Assembly (NCBI GenBank): GCA_937871415.1
Contig: CALMQD010000571.1
Span: 1-5,303 of the forward strand
Length of the DNA stretch: 5,303 bases
DNA from: an uncultured Phycisphaerales bacterium
GTDB taxonomy: Bacteria > Planctomycetota > Phycisphaerae > Phycisphaerales > UBA1924
Direction of reading: 5' to 3'
The notes under the pieces are model-generated. The model was not told the origin of the DNA. It did not search any database and was given only the letters and a program-made list of their open reading frames with translations. The first letter of the stretch is position 1, and every line of letters starts with the position of its first letter. Shown here piece after piece: positions 5,227-5,303 of this stretch. The translations under genes were made by a program, and so were the position numbers.

Positions 5227-5303
5227 GTGCCCCACGTCCCGATCCGCATCACCCGCTTCTACCGGGCGTACCCCGAGTTCGATCGGCTCTCGGAGTTGGA
5301 GTG
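5227..5303 (+). CDS. Start of an unrecognised gene (partial, 3' end outside window)
   Basis: A frame opens at GTG 5227 and stays open to the window edge: 25 full codons plus two bases. The peptide begins MPHVPIRITRFYRAYPEFD and continues RLSELE. It has no signal peptide or membrane segment; it is mixed basic and aromatic, with Tyr and Phe clustered at residues 11-18, and looks cytoplasmic. I do not recognise the family, and too little is present to assign a role. The gene is divergent from the methyltransferase. GGAGG at 5209-5213 supports the start, although its 13-nt spacing is long. Confidence 0.55.
   Translation, partial: MPHVPIRITRFYRAYPEFDRLSELE

Overview
The window is GC-rich bacterial DNA with Shine-Dalgarno-led genes and frequent GTG starts. 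Three features suggest a planctomycete, perhaps from the Phycisphaerae: an exported HAF-repeat protein ending in a PEP-CTERM-like 'PSP...RRRR' tail, a secreted cysteine-rich protein built from 'GACC...C' repeats, and a long fused RlmK/RlmL-type rRNA methyltransferase. This assignment is inferred from protein style; the window contains no rRNA or other marker.

Layout. (1) Bases 1-486, minus strand: the first 162 codons of a secreted cysteine-rich repeat protein whose 3' end lies outside the window. (2) Bases 487-706: a 220-bp divergent promoter region with a 9-bp perfect inverted repeat, a 13-nt near-palindrome and a GC-rich hairpin just upstream of the next ribosome binding site. (3) Bases 707-1900, plus strand: a 397-residue exported protein with seven HAF-type repeat cores and a C-terminal sorting tail. 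(4) Bases 1951-2295, minus strand: a single-domain STAS protein of the anti-sigma factor antagonist type, convergent with gene 3. (5) Bases 2468-5101, minus strand: an 877-residue fused 23S rRNA methyltransferase (RlmL half, low-complexity linker, RlmK half). (6) Bases 5227-5303, plus strand: the first 25 codons of an unrecognised gene, divergent from gene 5.

How the genes relate. The two exported proteins form a divergent pair with similar signal peptides (both predicted to be cut at HA|G), and one inverted repeat overlaps both candidate -35 elements, so they may be co-regulated. The methyltransferase is a housekeeping ribosome-modification enzyme. The STAS protein lies downstream of it on the same strand but 172 bp away, so they need not form an operon. 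No mobile element, CRISPR array, tRNA or rRNA was seen, and no complete new defence or metabolic system is visible. The points most worth a second look are the edge-truncated cysteine-rich protein, the structured divergent control region, the minisatellite-built linker in the methyltransferase, and its odd start site, where the strong ribosome binding site is better placed for a 13-codon overlapping frame.
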